A DNA stretch of 30,919 nt, taken from assembly GCA_051881635.1 (NCBI GenBank), contig JBJEQG010000172.1, positions 1 through 30,919 on the forward strand. Reading direction: 5' to 3'. The notes beneath the pieces were generated by a model, which was given only the letters and a program-made list of their open reading frames with translations, did not search any database and was not told the DNA's origin. Numbering within the stretch: position 1 is the first letter of the stretch; the number at the start of each line of letters is the position of its first letter. Source of the DNA: JBJEQG01 sp051881635. Lineage in GTDB: Bacteria; Bacillota; Clostridia; Oscillospirales; Acutalibacteraceae. Below are positions 24,659-30,919 of the stretch, piece after piece. A program made the position numbers and the translations under genes.

Positions 24659-24752
24659 ACTCATCTTTCGGTTCTACCGCAGAATTTGGCACCTTGCATA
24701 ATGTAGGTTGCCGGACTTCACAGGGTCTGTCCCTCCGTCACTCTTGATAAGT
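24659..24752 (-). ncRNA. SAM-I (S-box) riboswitch aptamer
   Basis: The minus strand shows the S-box landmarks in order: CTTATCAAGAG, GACGGAGGGA, GAAGTCCGGCAACC, AAGGTGCCAAATTC and GAAAGATGAG closing P1. The class binds S-adenosylmethionine. Ligand binding favours the downstream terminator (24622-24652) and lowers expression of metK and prmA. Confidence 0.96.
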
Positions 24753-24780
24753 TGGTAATTAAGATTAAATTTTCAACGGT

Positions 24781-24809
24781 ATTATACCGCTTTTTTTTTT
24801 CTTTGTCAA
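24781..24809 (-). promoter_or_regulatory. metK promoter
   Basis: TTGACA (24804-24809) and TATAAT (24781-24786), both perfect, are 17 bases apart with an A10 tract in the spacer. It lies just upstream of the riboswitch. Confidence 0.9.
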
Positions 24810-24855
24810 CATACTTTTTCTGTAAACGAACACAAATCAATTTTTCATTGGTGTC

Positions 24856-25554
24856 TTAATTTTCTTCATCATAAGGCAGTATCAACCAGTTTCCCGTTTC
24901 CGTTACTCTGTAATATTTATCCGTATCCGTATCAACCATAAGCACAGGGATAATTCCGCTTTTAAGAACAGTGCCATCTATATAATAATGAGATTCTCCG
25001 TCATAGTAAATATCGTGGTATCGGGAATCACCGGAAATTTCCGAAGTGCCAACATGTCCGGCAACAACTTTCATATCAAGACCCTCGATTTTTCCGATTT
25101 CAGCCGGAAATTTACTCAAAAATGTTTCTTCTCCGGTTGCCCATTCCCATAAATCTCCCGATTCTTCATCTATACCGGCATGAACAAATATTGTGTTGCC
25201 TTCCGTGTAATAGCACGGAAGATTTTCAATCCACTGAATATATTTATCTTCATCTCCATCGTCCGAAGAAAGCTCTTCATCAAAGGATCTGTTCATGTGG
25301 TTGATTGTCGAGTAGCCACGGAGAACAAATTCTTCATGATTGCCCATCAACGCTACAACTTTATCCGAACCATATTTATATTGAAGGCTGATTATCTTAT
25401 TCAGAACACCGATATTATCTGAGCCTCCGTGTATATAGTCCCCAAGAAGCAAAAGCATAGTTTCCTCTTCTTCAAGGTTATCAAGAACCAAAGAAAGCGA
25501 CTCTTCAAATTCCGCCAGACACCCATGAATATCACTCATACAGTAAATTTTCAT
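24856..25554 (-). CDS. Metallophosphoesterase, PrpA/ApaH-like serine/threonine phosphatase family
   Basis: The protein has 232 residues. It has the calcineurin-type metal motifs SDIHG (7-11), GDYIHGG (about 38-44) and GNHEEF (about 71-76), then VHAG and AGHVG. The spacing is that of bacterial protein phosphatases and diadenosine-tetraphosphatase-like enzymes; which substrate it prefers cannot be told. The ATG follows AGGAGG at a distance of about 9 bases. Its transcript ends just before the metK promoter with no clear terminator, so read-through into metK-prmA is possible. No partner kinase is in the window. Confidence 0.92.
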   Translation of the reverse strand: MKIYCMSDIHGCLAEFEESLSLVLDNLEEEETMLLLLGDYIHGGSDNIGVLNKIISLQYKYGSDKVVALMGNHEEFVLRGYSTINHMNRSFDEELSSDDGDEDKYIQWIENLPCYYTEGNTIFVHAGIDEESGDLWEWATGEETFLSKFPAEIGKIEGLDMKVVAGHVGTSEISGDSRYHDIYYDGESHYYIDGTVLKSGIIPVLMVDTDTDKYYRVTETGNWLILPYDEEN

Positions 25555-25654
25555 ATCATGGTACCTCCTGTTTGTTTAATATTGCAATTATATTAGACTT
25601 GTTCGATAACCAAAAACAGTGGGCAAACTGTGTTTGCTCTTTTAATAATTTAGA

Positions 25655-25870
25655 TTGTTGGGGGCGGCGAGCCGCTACTGGCAAAAGCCCCAGTTTACAA
25701 TTAAATCATGTTTGATAAATGGAGTGCCACAATACTCGTATATACTTTGTTTTTTAAAATTACAATCCAATTATATACTTGGGCAAGAATATTGTCAAGA
25801 TTTTAAATTGGGAGTGGCTAAAAGTAATGGTCAGTTTTTAATAACAGGGAAACCCTCCCTATTCATCTAA
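25655..25870 (+). pseudogene. Isolated coding-like open frame, 71 codons, possible gene relic
   Basis: The frame is open from TTG 25655 to TAA 25870 and reads like a natural protein (YWQKPQF, INGVPQYSYI, SNGQFLITGKPSLFI), with a GC-rich start unlike its surroundings. There is no ATG near its start and no ribosome site, and it lies alone on the plus strand between minus-strand genes. Its last codons fall in the large hairpin at 25850-25889. I cannot name a family. It may be a fragment of a larger repeated or mobile sequence, or chance. Confidence 0.3.
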
Positions 25871-25889
25871 AAGTGAACAGAGAGGGTTT
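25850..25889 (-). other. Long hairpin, better formed on the minus strand
   Basis: Arms 25850-25865 and 25874-25889 pair over 16 positions around an 8-base loop. On the minus strand two positions are G-U wobbles; on the plus strand the same positions are A-C mismatches, so the structure belongs to minus-strand RNA. It lies about 110 bases past the GGGtGRT gene and has no U-run, so it may be a 3' end or processing element. Confidence 0.6.
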
Positions 25890-25995
25890 ATATGCCGATA
25901 TTTGATTTTTGGTTGCACAGCGGTGGCACTAAGCGTTTTCCGCTGTATGTTTGATTTTAAAATTTTTAAATTAAAAGCAAAGCCCTTAGCTGAAA

Positions 25996-27006
25996 TCAGG
26001 CTTTCATGCCTTCGTAAACAGCAACGGCACAAGCAACAGTTGCACCAACCATCGGGTTGTTACCCATACCAATCAAGCCCATCATTTCAACATGAGCCGG
26101 AACGGAGGAAGAACCTGCAAACTGTGCATCGCCATGCATACGACCCATAGAGTCTGTTAAGCCGTAGGAAGCAGGACCTGCACCCATATTATCGGGGTGA
26201 AGTGTACGGCCTGTACCGCCACCGGAAGCAACGGAGAAATATTTCTTGCCGTTTTCGATAGCCCACTTCTTATATGTACCTGCAACAAGGTGTTGGAAAC
26301 GAGTCGGGTTTGTGGAGTTACCTGTGATAGATACACCAACTTTTTCATACTGCATGATAGCAACGCCTTCACGAACATCGTCAGCACCATAGCATCTTAC
26401 AGCAGCTCTTTCGCCGTCAGAGAAAGCTCTCTCCTCAACGATTTTGAGTTCGCCTGTGAAATAGTCATATTGAGTCTTTACATAAGTAAAGCCGTTAATT
26501 CTTGAAATGATATAAGCAGCGTCTTTGCCCAAACCGTTCAGGATAACACGCAACGGCTCTTTACGGGCTTTGTTTGCGTTTCTTGCGATACCGATAGCAC
26601 CCTCAGCAGCAGCAAAGGATTCATGACCTGCAAGGAATGCAAAACATTTTGTTTCGTCACTCAAAAGCATAGCACCGAGGTTGCCGTGGCCAAGACCTAC
26701 ATTTCTTTGTTCTGCAACAGAACCCGGAATACAGAAAGCTTCCAAACCGATACCGATAGCGGCAGCAGCTTCGGCAGCAGTTGTTACATTTTTCTTGATA
26801 GCAACGGCACAGCCGAGTGTATAAGCCCAGCTTGCGTTTTCAAAAGCGATCGGCTGAACGCCCTTTACAATCTGGTCAGGGTCAAAACCCTTATCAAGAC
26901 ACAACTGTCTTGCTTCTTCAAGACTTGCAATACCATATTCGGCAAGGCACTTCTCAATTTTCGGCATTCTTCTTTCTTTGCTTTCAAACTTTACATCATT
27001 AGCCAT
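25996..27006 (-). CDS. GGGtGRT family protein
   Basis: The protein has 336 residues; ATG after AAGGAGG. The name-giving motif GGGTGRT is at 262-268 (in SVASGGGTGRT). Other conserved-looking blocks are GLGHGNLGAM (104-113), LAGHESFAAAEGAIGIAR (125-142) and NSTNPTRFQH. The family is widespread in Clostridia next to an Fe-S cluster scaffold gene and has no established biochemical role. Here it is the second gene, 19 bases after the scaffold gene. Codon use is of the highly expressed type. The Gly-rich motif could bind a phosphate or nucleotide, which is inference. Confidence 0.9.
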   Translation of the reverse strand: MANDVKFESKERRMPKIEKCLAEYGIASLEEARQLCLDKGFDPDQIVKGVQPIAFENASWAYTLGCAVAIKKNVTTAAEAAAAIGIGLEAFCIPGSVAEQRNVGLGHGNLGAMLLSDETKCFAFLAGHESFAAAEGAIGIARNANKARKEPLRVILNGLGKDAAYIISRINGFTYVKTQYDYFTGELKIVEERAFSDGERAAVRCYGADDVREGVAIMQYEKVGVSITGNSTNPTRFQHLVAGTYKKWAIENGKKYFSVASGGGTGRTLHPDNMGAGPASYGLTDSMGRMHGDAQFAGSSSVPAHVEMMGLIGMGNNPMVGATVACAVAVYEGMKA

Positions 27007-27025
27007 GATTTAGATCCTCCTTACC

Positions 27026-27718
27026 TTATTCTTCACGGGGGTCAATGTACTTGGCAGCGTTGTCAAAACGACCATATTGACCGATATTCTTCTTGTAAGC
27101 CTCGTTCGGTTCCATACCGTGACGGATATCTTCAAGCATTTTGCCGAGCTTTACAAACTGATAACCAATAACTTCGTTATTCTCGTCAAGTGCTGTTTTC
27201 AGAACATAACCCTCAGCCATTTCCATGAAACGAACGCCCTTAGCCTTTGTGCTGAACATTGTACCAACCTGTGAGCGAAGACCTTTACCAAGATCCTCCA
27301 AGCCGGCACCGATTGGCAAACCGCCCTCAGAAAAAGCTGTCTGTGTTCTACCGTAAACGAGTTGCTCAAAAATATTCTTCATAGCAGTGTTGATAGCATC
27401 ACAAACAAGGTCAGTGTTCAGACATTCAAGCAGAGTTTTGCCGGGAAGAATTTCGGCAGCCATAGCAGCGGAGTGTGTCATACCGGAGCAGCCGATGGTT
27501 TCAACCAAAGCTTCCTCAACGATACCCTCTTTAACATTAAGGGTCAGCTTACAGGCACCTTGTTGCGGTGCACACCAGCCGATACCGTGTGAAAGACCGG
27601 AAATATCGGTGATTTGTGTGGATTTAACCCATTTGCCTTCTTCGGGAATTGGTGCAGGACCATGATGAGGACCTTTTGTGACTGTACACATTCTTGTGAC
27701 TTCGTTAGAATAGTTCAT
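27026..27718 (-). CDS. Iron-sulfur cluster assembly scaffold protein, NifU/IscU-like
   Basis: The protein has 230 residues from the ATG at 27718 (MNYSNEV), which follows AAAGGAG; the longer frame from 27757 is rejected for lack of a ribosome site. Cysteines at 49, 56, 77, 99 and 106 include the typical ETIGCSGMTHSAAM segment, like the GCS-x-S/T-x-A-S/A loop of IscU-type scaffolds. The C-terminal 90 residues extend beyond the scaffold fold and are special to this clostridial branch. It is paired with the GGGtGRT gene. No cysteine desulfurase lies nearby, so the sulfur donor must be elsewhere. Confidence 0.88.
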   Translation of the reverse strand: MNYSNEVTRMCTVTKGPHHGPAPIPEEGKWVKSTQITDISGLSHGIGWCAPQQGACKLTLNVKEGIVEEALVETIGCSGMTHSAAMAAEILPGKTLLECLNTDLVCDAINTAMKNIFEQLVYGRTQTAFSEGGLPIGAGLEDLGKGLRSQVGTMFSTKAKGVRFMEMAEGYVLKTALDENNEVIGYQFVKLGKMLEDIRHGMEPNEAYKKNIGQYGRFDNAAKYIDPREE

Positions 27719-27765
27719 AATGGTACTCCTTTCATTTGTTGAATAATGTATTTGCATACGGTTAT

Positions 27766-27813
27766 ATTATAACATTTTTGGGCAAATAAGCAAGAGATTT
27801 GCCGAGAAATGTT
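27766..27813 (-). promoter_or_regulatory. Promoter of the Fe-S scaffold operon, overlapped by a large inverted repeat
   Basis: On the minus strand TTGCTT (27788-27793) and TATAAT (27766-27771) are 16 bases apart. A 17-base inverted repeat with one mismatch and one wobble (27771-27787 and 27797-27813, loop 9) surrounds the -35. It may be the terminator hairpin of the upstream lipoprotein gene, an operator, or both. Confidence 0.6.
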
Positions 27814-27833
27814 GTTTCAATTCCCTGTAAAAA

Positions 27834-29453
27834 TTATGTGGAGTTTTCATTTGATTTAGTGGCAGTGATAAAATCCGCCTCCGCACCGTAGGCATGAAAT
27901 ACAATACCTGTTACATTGGCAGCACTGGCGTAGAAACGGCTTTCCAAATAAAGCGGATAAAATATACCGTTGTCATTCAAATATTTTTCGGCGGCAATAA
28001 TTGTGTCCACACTGTCTGTTAATGACTGTTCCTGAATTTGATGAATATAATTATCGTAAACAGAATTTTTCAGTCCGACAGGGTTGTCGGGATTTGTTGA
28101 AACGAAAAGCGAAAGTGTATCTGTCGGACTGTTTCCTGTGGCTGACAAAGGAGCTAAGGCAATCGCATAATTTCCGTTGTCTATATAATCTTGAAGCTGT
28201 GAGCGTGGAACAGGCTTTTTGTTGAAATAACAGCCTGTGGCATTATTGAGTGTTTCAATAATATTGTTGACAATCACCTGTGTTGCGGCGTCATCTGCAC
28301 ATAAAATTTCTATGGACGGCAGAACATCGAGGTTGAGTTCTTTCAGTCCCTTTTGAATATAAGTGTTATATGCACTATTATAAGTTAAACAAAAATTATT
28401 GCCTGCGAGTTGACGATAGTTTTGTCCGTTCCATTCGGCAGTGTTTGGAATAATGTCTGTTGCAGCTGTGGCATTGTCAGGAAGTTTTTGGAGGATATAT
28501 TCTCTTTTTAGAGCATACAACAGCCCTATACGGATATTTTTATTCTTTGTGATACTACTTTCTAAATTAAAACAAAGTCCCCATACGGTATCATGAAAGG
28601 CGGTGAGATTAAGACCATATTCTTCCGCCACTGAAACTTCATCGTTTGGGAGGGCATAGCAATCAACAGTTCCATTCTGTATGGCTTCGACAACATTTTC
28701 GGGTGCGTCGCCTATTGTAATATAAATTCCCGCAGGAACAACAGTTTCTTCGCCAATATAACAGGTACTTTTGTGAAGTGTAAGATTTTCATAATGGTTC
28801 CACCCATATGCTGAACGCAGCATAAAAGCTCCGTTGGAAAGAATTTTATCAGACTCTAAACCGTATTGTCCAGCAGTGCTTTCAAAAAATGCCTGTTGAC
28901 AGGGCATGGCACAAGGTTGAGCCAGAACGCTTGGAAAATCTTTATATGCGTATTCAAGTTCAATTACAACGGTTTGTGTTCCCTCAGCATAAATTCCTAA
29001 TTGTTCTTTGGAAACCATGCCTTTATGAAACGCCTCAGCATTTTTTATACAAAAAAGTTGGTTGGCAGTGGGAGAATTTGTATTTGGAGAAAGTGTGCGT
29101 GTCATACCATAAACAAAGTCTTGGGCGGTTAAAGCTGTGCCGTCATTCCAACACGCACCTTCCCTGATTTGAAAAGTAAATTTCGTATAATCGGAATTGG
29201 CTGTCCATGATTGGGCAACACCGGGAATAACATCTCCGTTGCCGTTAAGTTTAGTTAAACCTTCAAAAATATTTAGGATAATCAGCCGGGCTGCGGAATC
29301 GTTTGCAATTTGCGGGTCAAGTGTAACGGGTTCGCTTTCAATATTATAGTAAATTGTTTGGTCATAGGGAGAGTCCTCGTTTGAGCGGCAGGCTGTACAG
29401 CAACACAAAAAAATCATACATAAAACCAAACAAAAAATCTTTTTAAATTTCAA
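27834..29453 (-). CDS. Peptide-type ABC transporter substrate-binding lipoprotein (SBP family 5, OppA/DppA-like)
   Basis: The protein has 539 residues. I choose the TTG at 29453, 6 bases after GGAGGTGA; an ATG at 29468 would contain the ribosome site itself. The signal peptide (1-21) ends in CTAC, so Cys22 is the likely lipidated residue. The mature part has the family 5 pattern: EPVTLDPQIANDSAA near the start, a NIFEGLTK segment, GVAQSW, FQIREGACWNDGT and the AQDFVYGMTR block. Such proteins capture oligopeptides outside the membrane and pass them to Opp/Dpp permeases. No permease or ATPase gene is adjacent, so it is an orphan binding protein that must use a transporter encoded elsewhere or act as a sensor. 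Confidence 0.93.
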   Translation of the reverse strand: MKFKKIFCLVLCMIFLCCCTACRSNEDSPYDQTIYYNIESEPVTLDPQIANDSAARLIILNIFEGLTKLNGNGDVIPGVAQSWTANSDYTKFTFQIREGACWNDGTALTAQDFVYGMTRTLSPNTNSPTANQLFCIKNAEAFHKGMVSKEQLGIYAEGTQTVVIELEYAYKDFPSVLAQPCAMPCQQAFFESTAGQYGLESDKILSNGAFMLRSAYGWNHYENLTLHKSTCYIGEETVVPAGIYITIGDAPENVVEAIQNGTVDCYALPNDEVSVAEEYGLNLTAFHDTVWGLCFNLESSITKNKNIRIGLLYALKREYILQKLPDNATAATDIIPNTAEWNGQNYRQLAGNNFCLTYNSAYNTYIQKGLKELNLDVLPSIEILCADDAATQVIVNNIIETLNNATGCYFNKKPVPRSQLQDYIDNGNYAIALAPLSATGNSPTDTLSLFVSTNPDNPVGLKNSVYDNYIHQIQEQSLTDSVDTIIAAEKYLNDNGIFYPLYLESRFYASAANVTGIVFHAYGAEADFITATKSNENST

Positions 29454-29468
29454 AATATTCACCTCCAT

Positions 29469-29528
29469 AGTCTTTGAAAATCAAAGACTTTTCGATTTAA
29501 TAATAAGCGGTTCGTTTCGTGAAGTCAA
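29469..29528 (-). promoter_or_regulatory. Promoter and operator-like palindrome of the lipoprotein gene
   Basis: TTGACT (29523-29528) and TATTAT (29500-29505) are 17 bases apart on the minus strand. A perfect 9-base inverted repeat, AGTCTTTGA-N3-TCAAAGACT (29469-29489), lies over the transcription start region and directly before the ribosome site. Confidence 0.75.
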
Positions 29529-29601
29529 CAACAAAAATGTTAATTGTTCTTTGAAAAGGATTGGTTATGAATGGAAATTTGTTTTGGGGGAGTGGCTAAA
29601 A

Positions 29602-29634
29602 AGTTGAAATTATGATATGTTTGGTGTAATATAA
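29602..29634 (+). promoter_or_regulatory. Promoter of the CPBP protease gene, copy 1 of a 33-base promoter repeat
   Basis: TTGAAA (29604-29609) and TAATAT (29627-29632) are 17 bases apart. The spacer contains GATATGTTTGGT. The same 33 bases recur at 30511-30543 with 6 differences. A second TATAAT at 29705-29710, just before the start codon, lacks a -35. Confidence 0.65.
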
Positions 29635-29734
29635 ATATAAAAGGCGAAATTAGTAAATAAAGCATTATATCCAAATATGGAAAGAACAGCGTGCGGAAAT
29701 GGCGTATAATTAAAATTGCGATATGGAGATTTGT

Positions 29735-30475
29735 ATGTTAAAAAAACTTAAAACCGGTAAGAAAATATTATATGGATTTGTTATAGTTATTGGCATTTTT
29801 GTTATTCAAACTATTGCGAGCAGACTTGGAACTGTAATTGCAAATCTTTTTGATTATAACATTCTTGATAAAGATAATATTTTTATGTGGGTAACAGTTC
29901 ATCATTTGGTTCAAATGATTATCGCTTTATTTCTCATGGCAGTTATACACAAAATAACAGATGTTGATTTTTGTTTAAAACCTAAAATTGATAAGACCGG
30001 TATAAAGTACACTATCATTTTTGGAATTGTTATTTTAGCTTATGTATTGATTTCTTATATTGTTGGATATAAGATGAATACCATAGCACCATATACATAT
30101 GAATTGAATTTGACCAATATTTTAGGCACTTTATGTTTTCAATTATTACTATCCGGAACATCAGAAGAAATATTATTCAGGGCGTTGCCGATTTCTGTTT
30201 TAGGATATATATTGGGGGAACATGAAAACAATAAACATAGATTAGAAATTGTTGTTTCAGCATTTTTATTTTCAATGGCACATATTAGTTGGAATATAAA
30301 TCCTTTTACAGTATCGTTTTCATGGTTTCAGTTGATTTATGCTTTCATATTAGGTCTTGCATACGGAATAACATATGTGAAGTCTAAAAGCATTATTTAT
30401 CCGATTATAATGCATGGTTTGAGTAACTTCCTTATGGTTGGAATAGGATATATATTTGCAGGCATTATTGAATAA
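29735..30475 (+). CDS. CPBP (CAAX/Abi) family intramembrane metalloprotease
   Basis: The protein has 246 residues. I choose ATG 29735, preceded by TGGAG; ATG 29723 would place this ribosome site inside the gene. It has about seven hydrophobic segments. The family motifs are present: SEEILFR (EExxxR), then FSMAHISWN (first His) and IIMHGLSNF (second His), which form the glutamate-histidine metal site within the membrane. Related proteins process prenylated or bacteriocin-type peptides or give self-immunity to bacteriocins, but most are uncharacterised. No bacteriocin precursor gene is evident, though the small gene at 30606 shares its promoter type. Confidence 0.9.
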   Translation: MLKKLKTGKKILYGFVIVIGIFVIQTIASRLGTVIANLFDYNILDKDNIFMWVTVHHLVQMIIALFLMAVIHKITDVDFCLKPKIDKTGIKYTIIFGIVILAYVLISYIVGYKMNTIAPYTYELNLTNILGTLCFQLLLSGTSEEILFRALPISVLGYILGEHENNKHRLEIVVSAFLFSMAHISWNINPFTVSFSWFQLIYAFILGLAYGITYVKSKSIIYPIIMHGLSNFLMVGIGYIFAGIIE

Positions 30476-30510
30476 AAAGATAACTGTCAGTTTGCCAAGG
30501 CTGAAAAATA

Positions 30511-30543
30511 AGTTGAAAATAAGATATATTTGGTTTAGAATAA
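30511..30543 (+). promoter_or_regulatory. Promoter of the 85-residue protein gene, copy 2 of the promoter repeat
   Basis: TTGAAA (30513-30518) and TAGAAT (30536-30541) are 17 bases apart. 27 of 33 bases match the copy at 29602-29634, including the spacer core GATAT-N-TTTGGT, which is not part of a normal sigma-A promoter. Confidence 0.65.
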
Positions 30544-30605
30544 GTATATGCATTTGTAACAGAACAGAAAAATAAGTTTTCGCTTTGGTGAGAGGAAGTT
30601 CAATA

Positions 30606-30863
30606 ATGAAAGACTATATTTATGTCGGAACGGCAACAAACAAGAACTTTTGTATTGACGGAATCAATGTTTTCGGAAGCTCATGGCGTTCAATGGGAGA
30701 ATTTGATATTGTACTTGAACCAAATACCAAAAAGCCATTCAGCTTTTCAAGATATACCATTCAGGACGGTAAAAGAACACTGCAGTTTTTGGCTGGACAA
30801 TTCAGAGAAGGTGAATGGAGTTTTTTCGTTGATGCGGTTGACGGGGAAACAATGACATTTTAA
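30606..30863 (+). CDS. Small protein of unknown function, 85 residues
   Basis: ATG 30606 follows AGAGGAAG; an in-frame earlier start at 30585 has no ribosome site. The protein is soluble and rich in aromatic and beta-forming residues (YIYVGTATNKNF, FSFSRYTI, WSFFVDAVDG), with no signal peptide and no cysteine pair. It has alternating polar and hydrophobic strands, like a small beta sandwich or barrel. I do not recognise the family. It has its own promoter of the same kind as the CPBP protease gene, so the two may be regulated together. Confidence 0.7.
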   Translation: MKDYIYVGTATNKNFCIDGINVFGSSWRSMGEFDIVLEPNTKKPFSFSRYTIQDGKRTLQFLAGQFREGEWSFFVDAVDGETMTF

Positions 30864-30907
30864 CGAAAGTATTATGACTTACAGATTATGAGGGAGAGCG
30901 TTTTTTA

Positions 30908-30919
30908 ATGATTGAGAAT
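30908..30919 (+). CDS. Possible start of a further gene, cut by the window end
   Basis: ATG at 30908 is followed by three codons (Met-Ile-Glu-Asn) to the window edge. GAGGGAGAG about ten bases upstream is a fair ribosome site. Nothing can be said about the product. Confidence 0.4.

Larger units (their letters stand above)
25555..25995. other. Structured intergenic region, no secure gene
   Basis: These 441 bases contain three separate inverted repeats: GCAAAC-TGT-GTTTGC (25623-25637), a 16-base-pair hairpin (25850-25889) and ACAGCGG/CCGCTGT (25917-25946). A coding-like relic lies at 25655-25870. The upstream part must hold the promoter of the metallophosphoesterase; a TATAAT near 25574 fits but has a weak -35. 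The downstream part should hold the end of the Fe-S transcript. Confidence 0.5.

Noticed and set aside
29454..29468. ATG at 29468 as start of the lipoprotein
   Set aside because: The ribosome site GGAGGTGA lies within these codons and fits the TTG at 29453; nothing suitable precedes the ATG.
1..30919. CRISPR arrays, tRNA or rRNA genes, insertion sequences, phage genes
   Set aside because: No regularly spaced repeats, no tRNA-like cloverleaf with the usual T-loop, and no transposase, integrase or phage protein was seen on either strand; short degraded elements could still be missed by eye.

Overview
The window reads as a stretch of chromosome from a low-GC, Gram-positive anaerobe of the class Clostridia (Bacillota). 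The support is indirect but consistent: AGGAGG-type ribosome sites, TTGACA/TATAAT promoters with 17-base spacing, a SAM-I riboswitch on metK, a clostridial-type Mrp with an N-terminal four-Cys motif, the GGGtGRT/Fe-S scaffold gene pair, and a GTP-type PEP carboxykinase. I see no rRNA, tRNA, CRISPR array, transposase or phage gene.

Left part (3-4172, plus strand): one tight five-gene run that ends at a strong hairpin terminator. It holds the C-terminal end of a NADAR-domain protein, an unrecognised 267-residue protein, an NrtR-like regulator (degenerate Nudix domain plus winged helix), a HemN/HemW-like radical SAM protein, and an enzyme of the aminotransferase fold. That last enzyme has lost the PLP lysine (His-His instead) and carries a C-X57-C-X-C-X6-C pattern very like the [2Fe-2S] site of CDP-6-deoxy-hexulose 3-dehydratase (E1/RfbH). 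This is the best candidate for an undescribed system. The parts point to chemistry on an ADP-ribose or nucleotide-sugar type molecule, but the product cannot be read from the sequence.

Middle (4267-14293): housekeeping and accessory genes. These are metG (minus), a membrane-bound XRE regulator (minus), a maltose acetyltransferase-like hexapeptide enzyme, glgB followed by an HD-domain gene, a VanY-type D,D-carboxypeptidase (minus), and PEP carboxykinase.

14617-20847 (plus): an SPFH / zinc-ribbon / small membrane protein operon related to Bacillus ydjG-ydjH-ydjI, with a hairpin that hides the ribosome site of its second gene. Next come a two-domain PARG-ADP-ribosylglycohydrolase fusion, a GNAT protein and a small membrane protein. 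With NADAR and NrtR, the fusion makes ADP-ribose handling a theme of the window, although no ADP-ribosyltransferase is visible.

20906-29453 (minus): mrp, a four-helix membrane protein with an acidic tail, prmA and metK under a SAM-I riboswitch (SAM supply together with a SAM-using methylase), a metallophosphoesterase, a structured 440-base intergenic region, the GGGtGRT/Fe-S scaffold pair, and an orphan peptide-binding lipoprotein. The right end (29735-30919, plus) holds a CPBP membrane protease and a small unknown protein, each preceded by nearly the same promoter sequence, and then the first codons of another gene.
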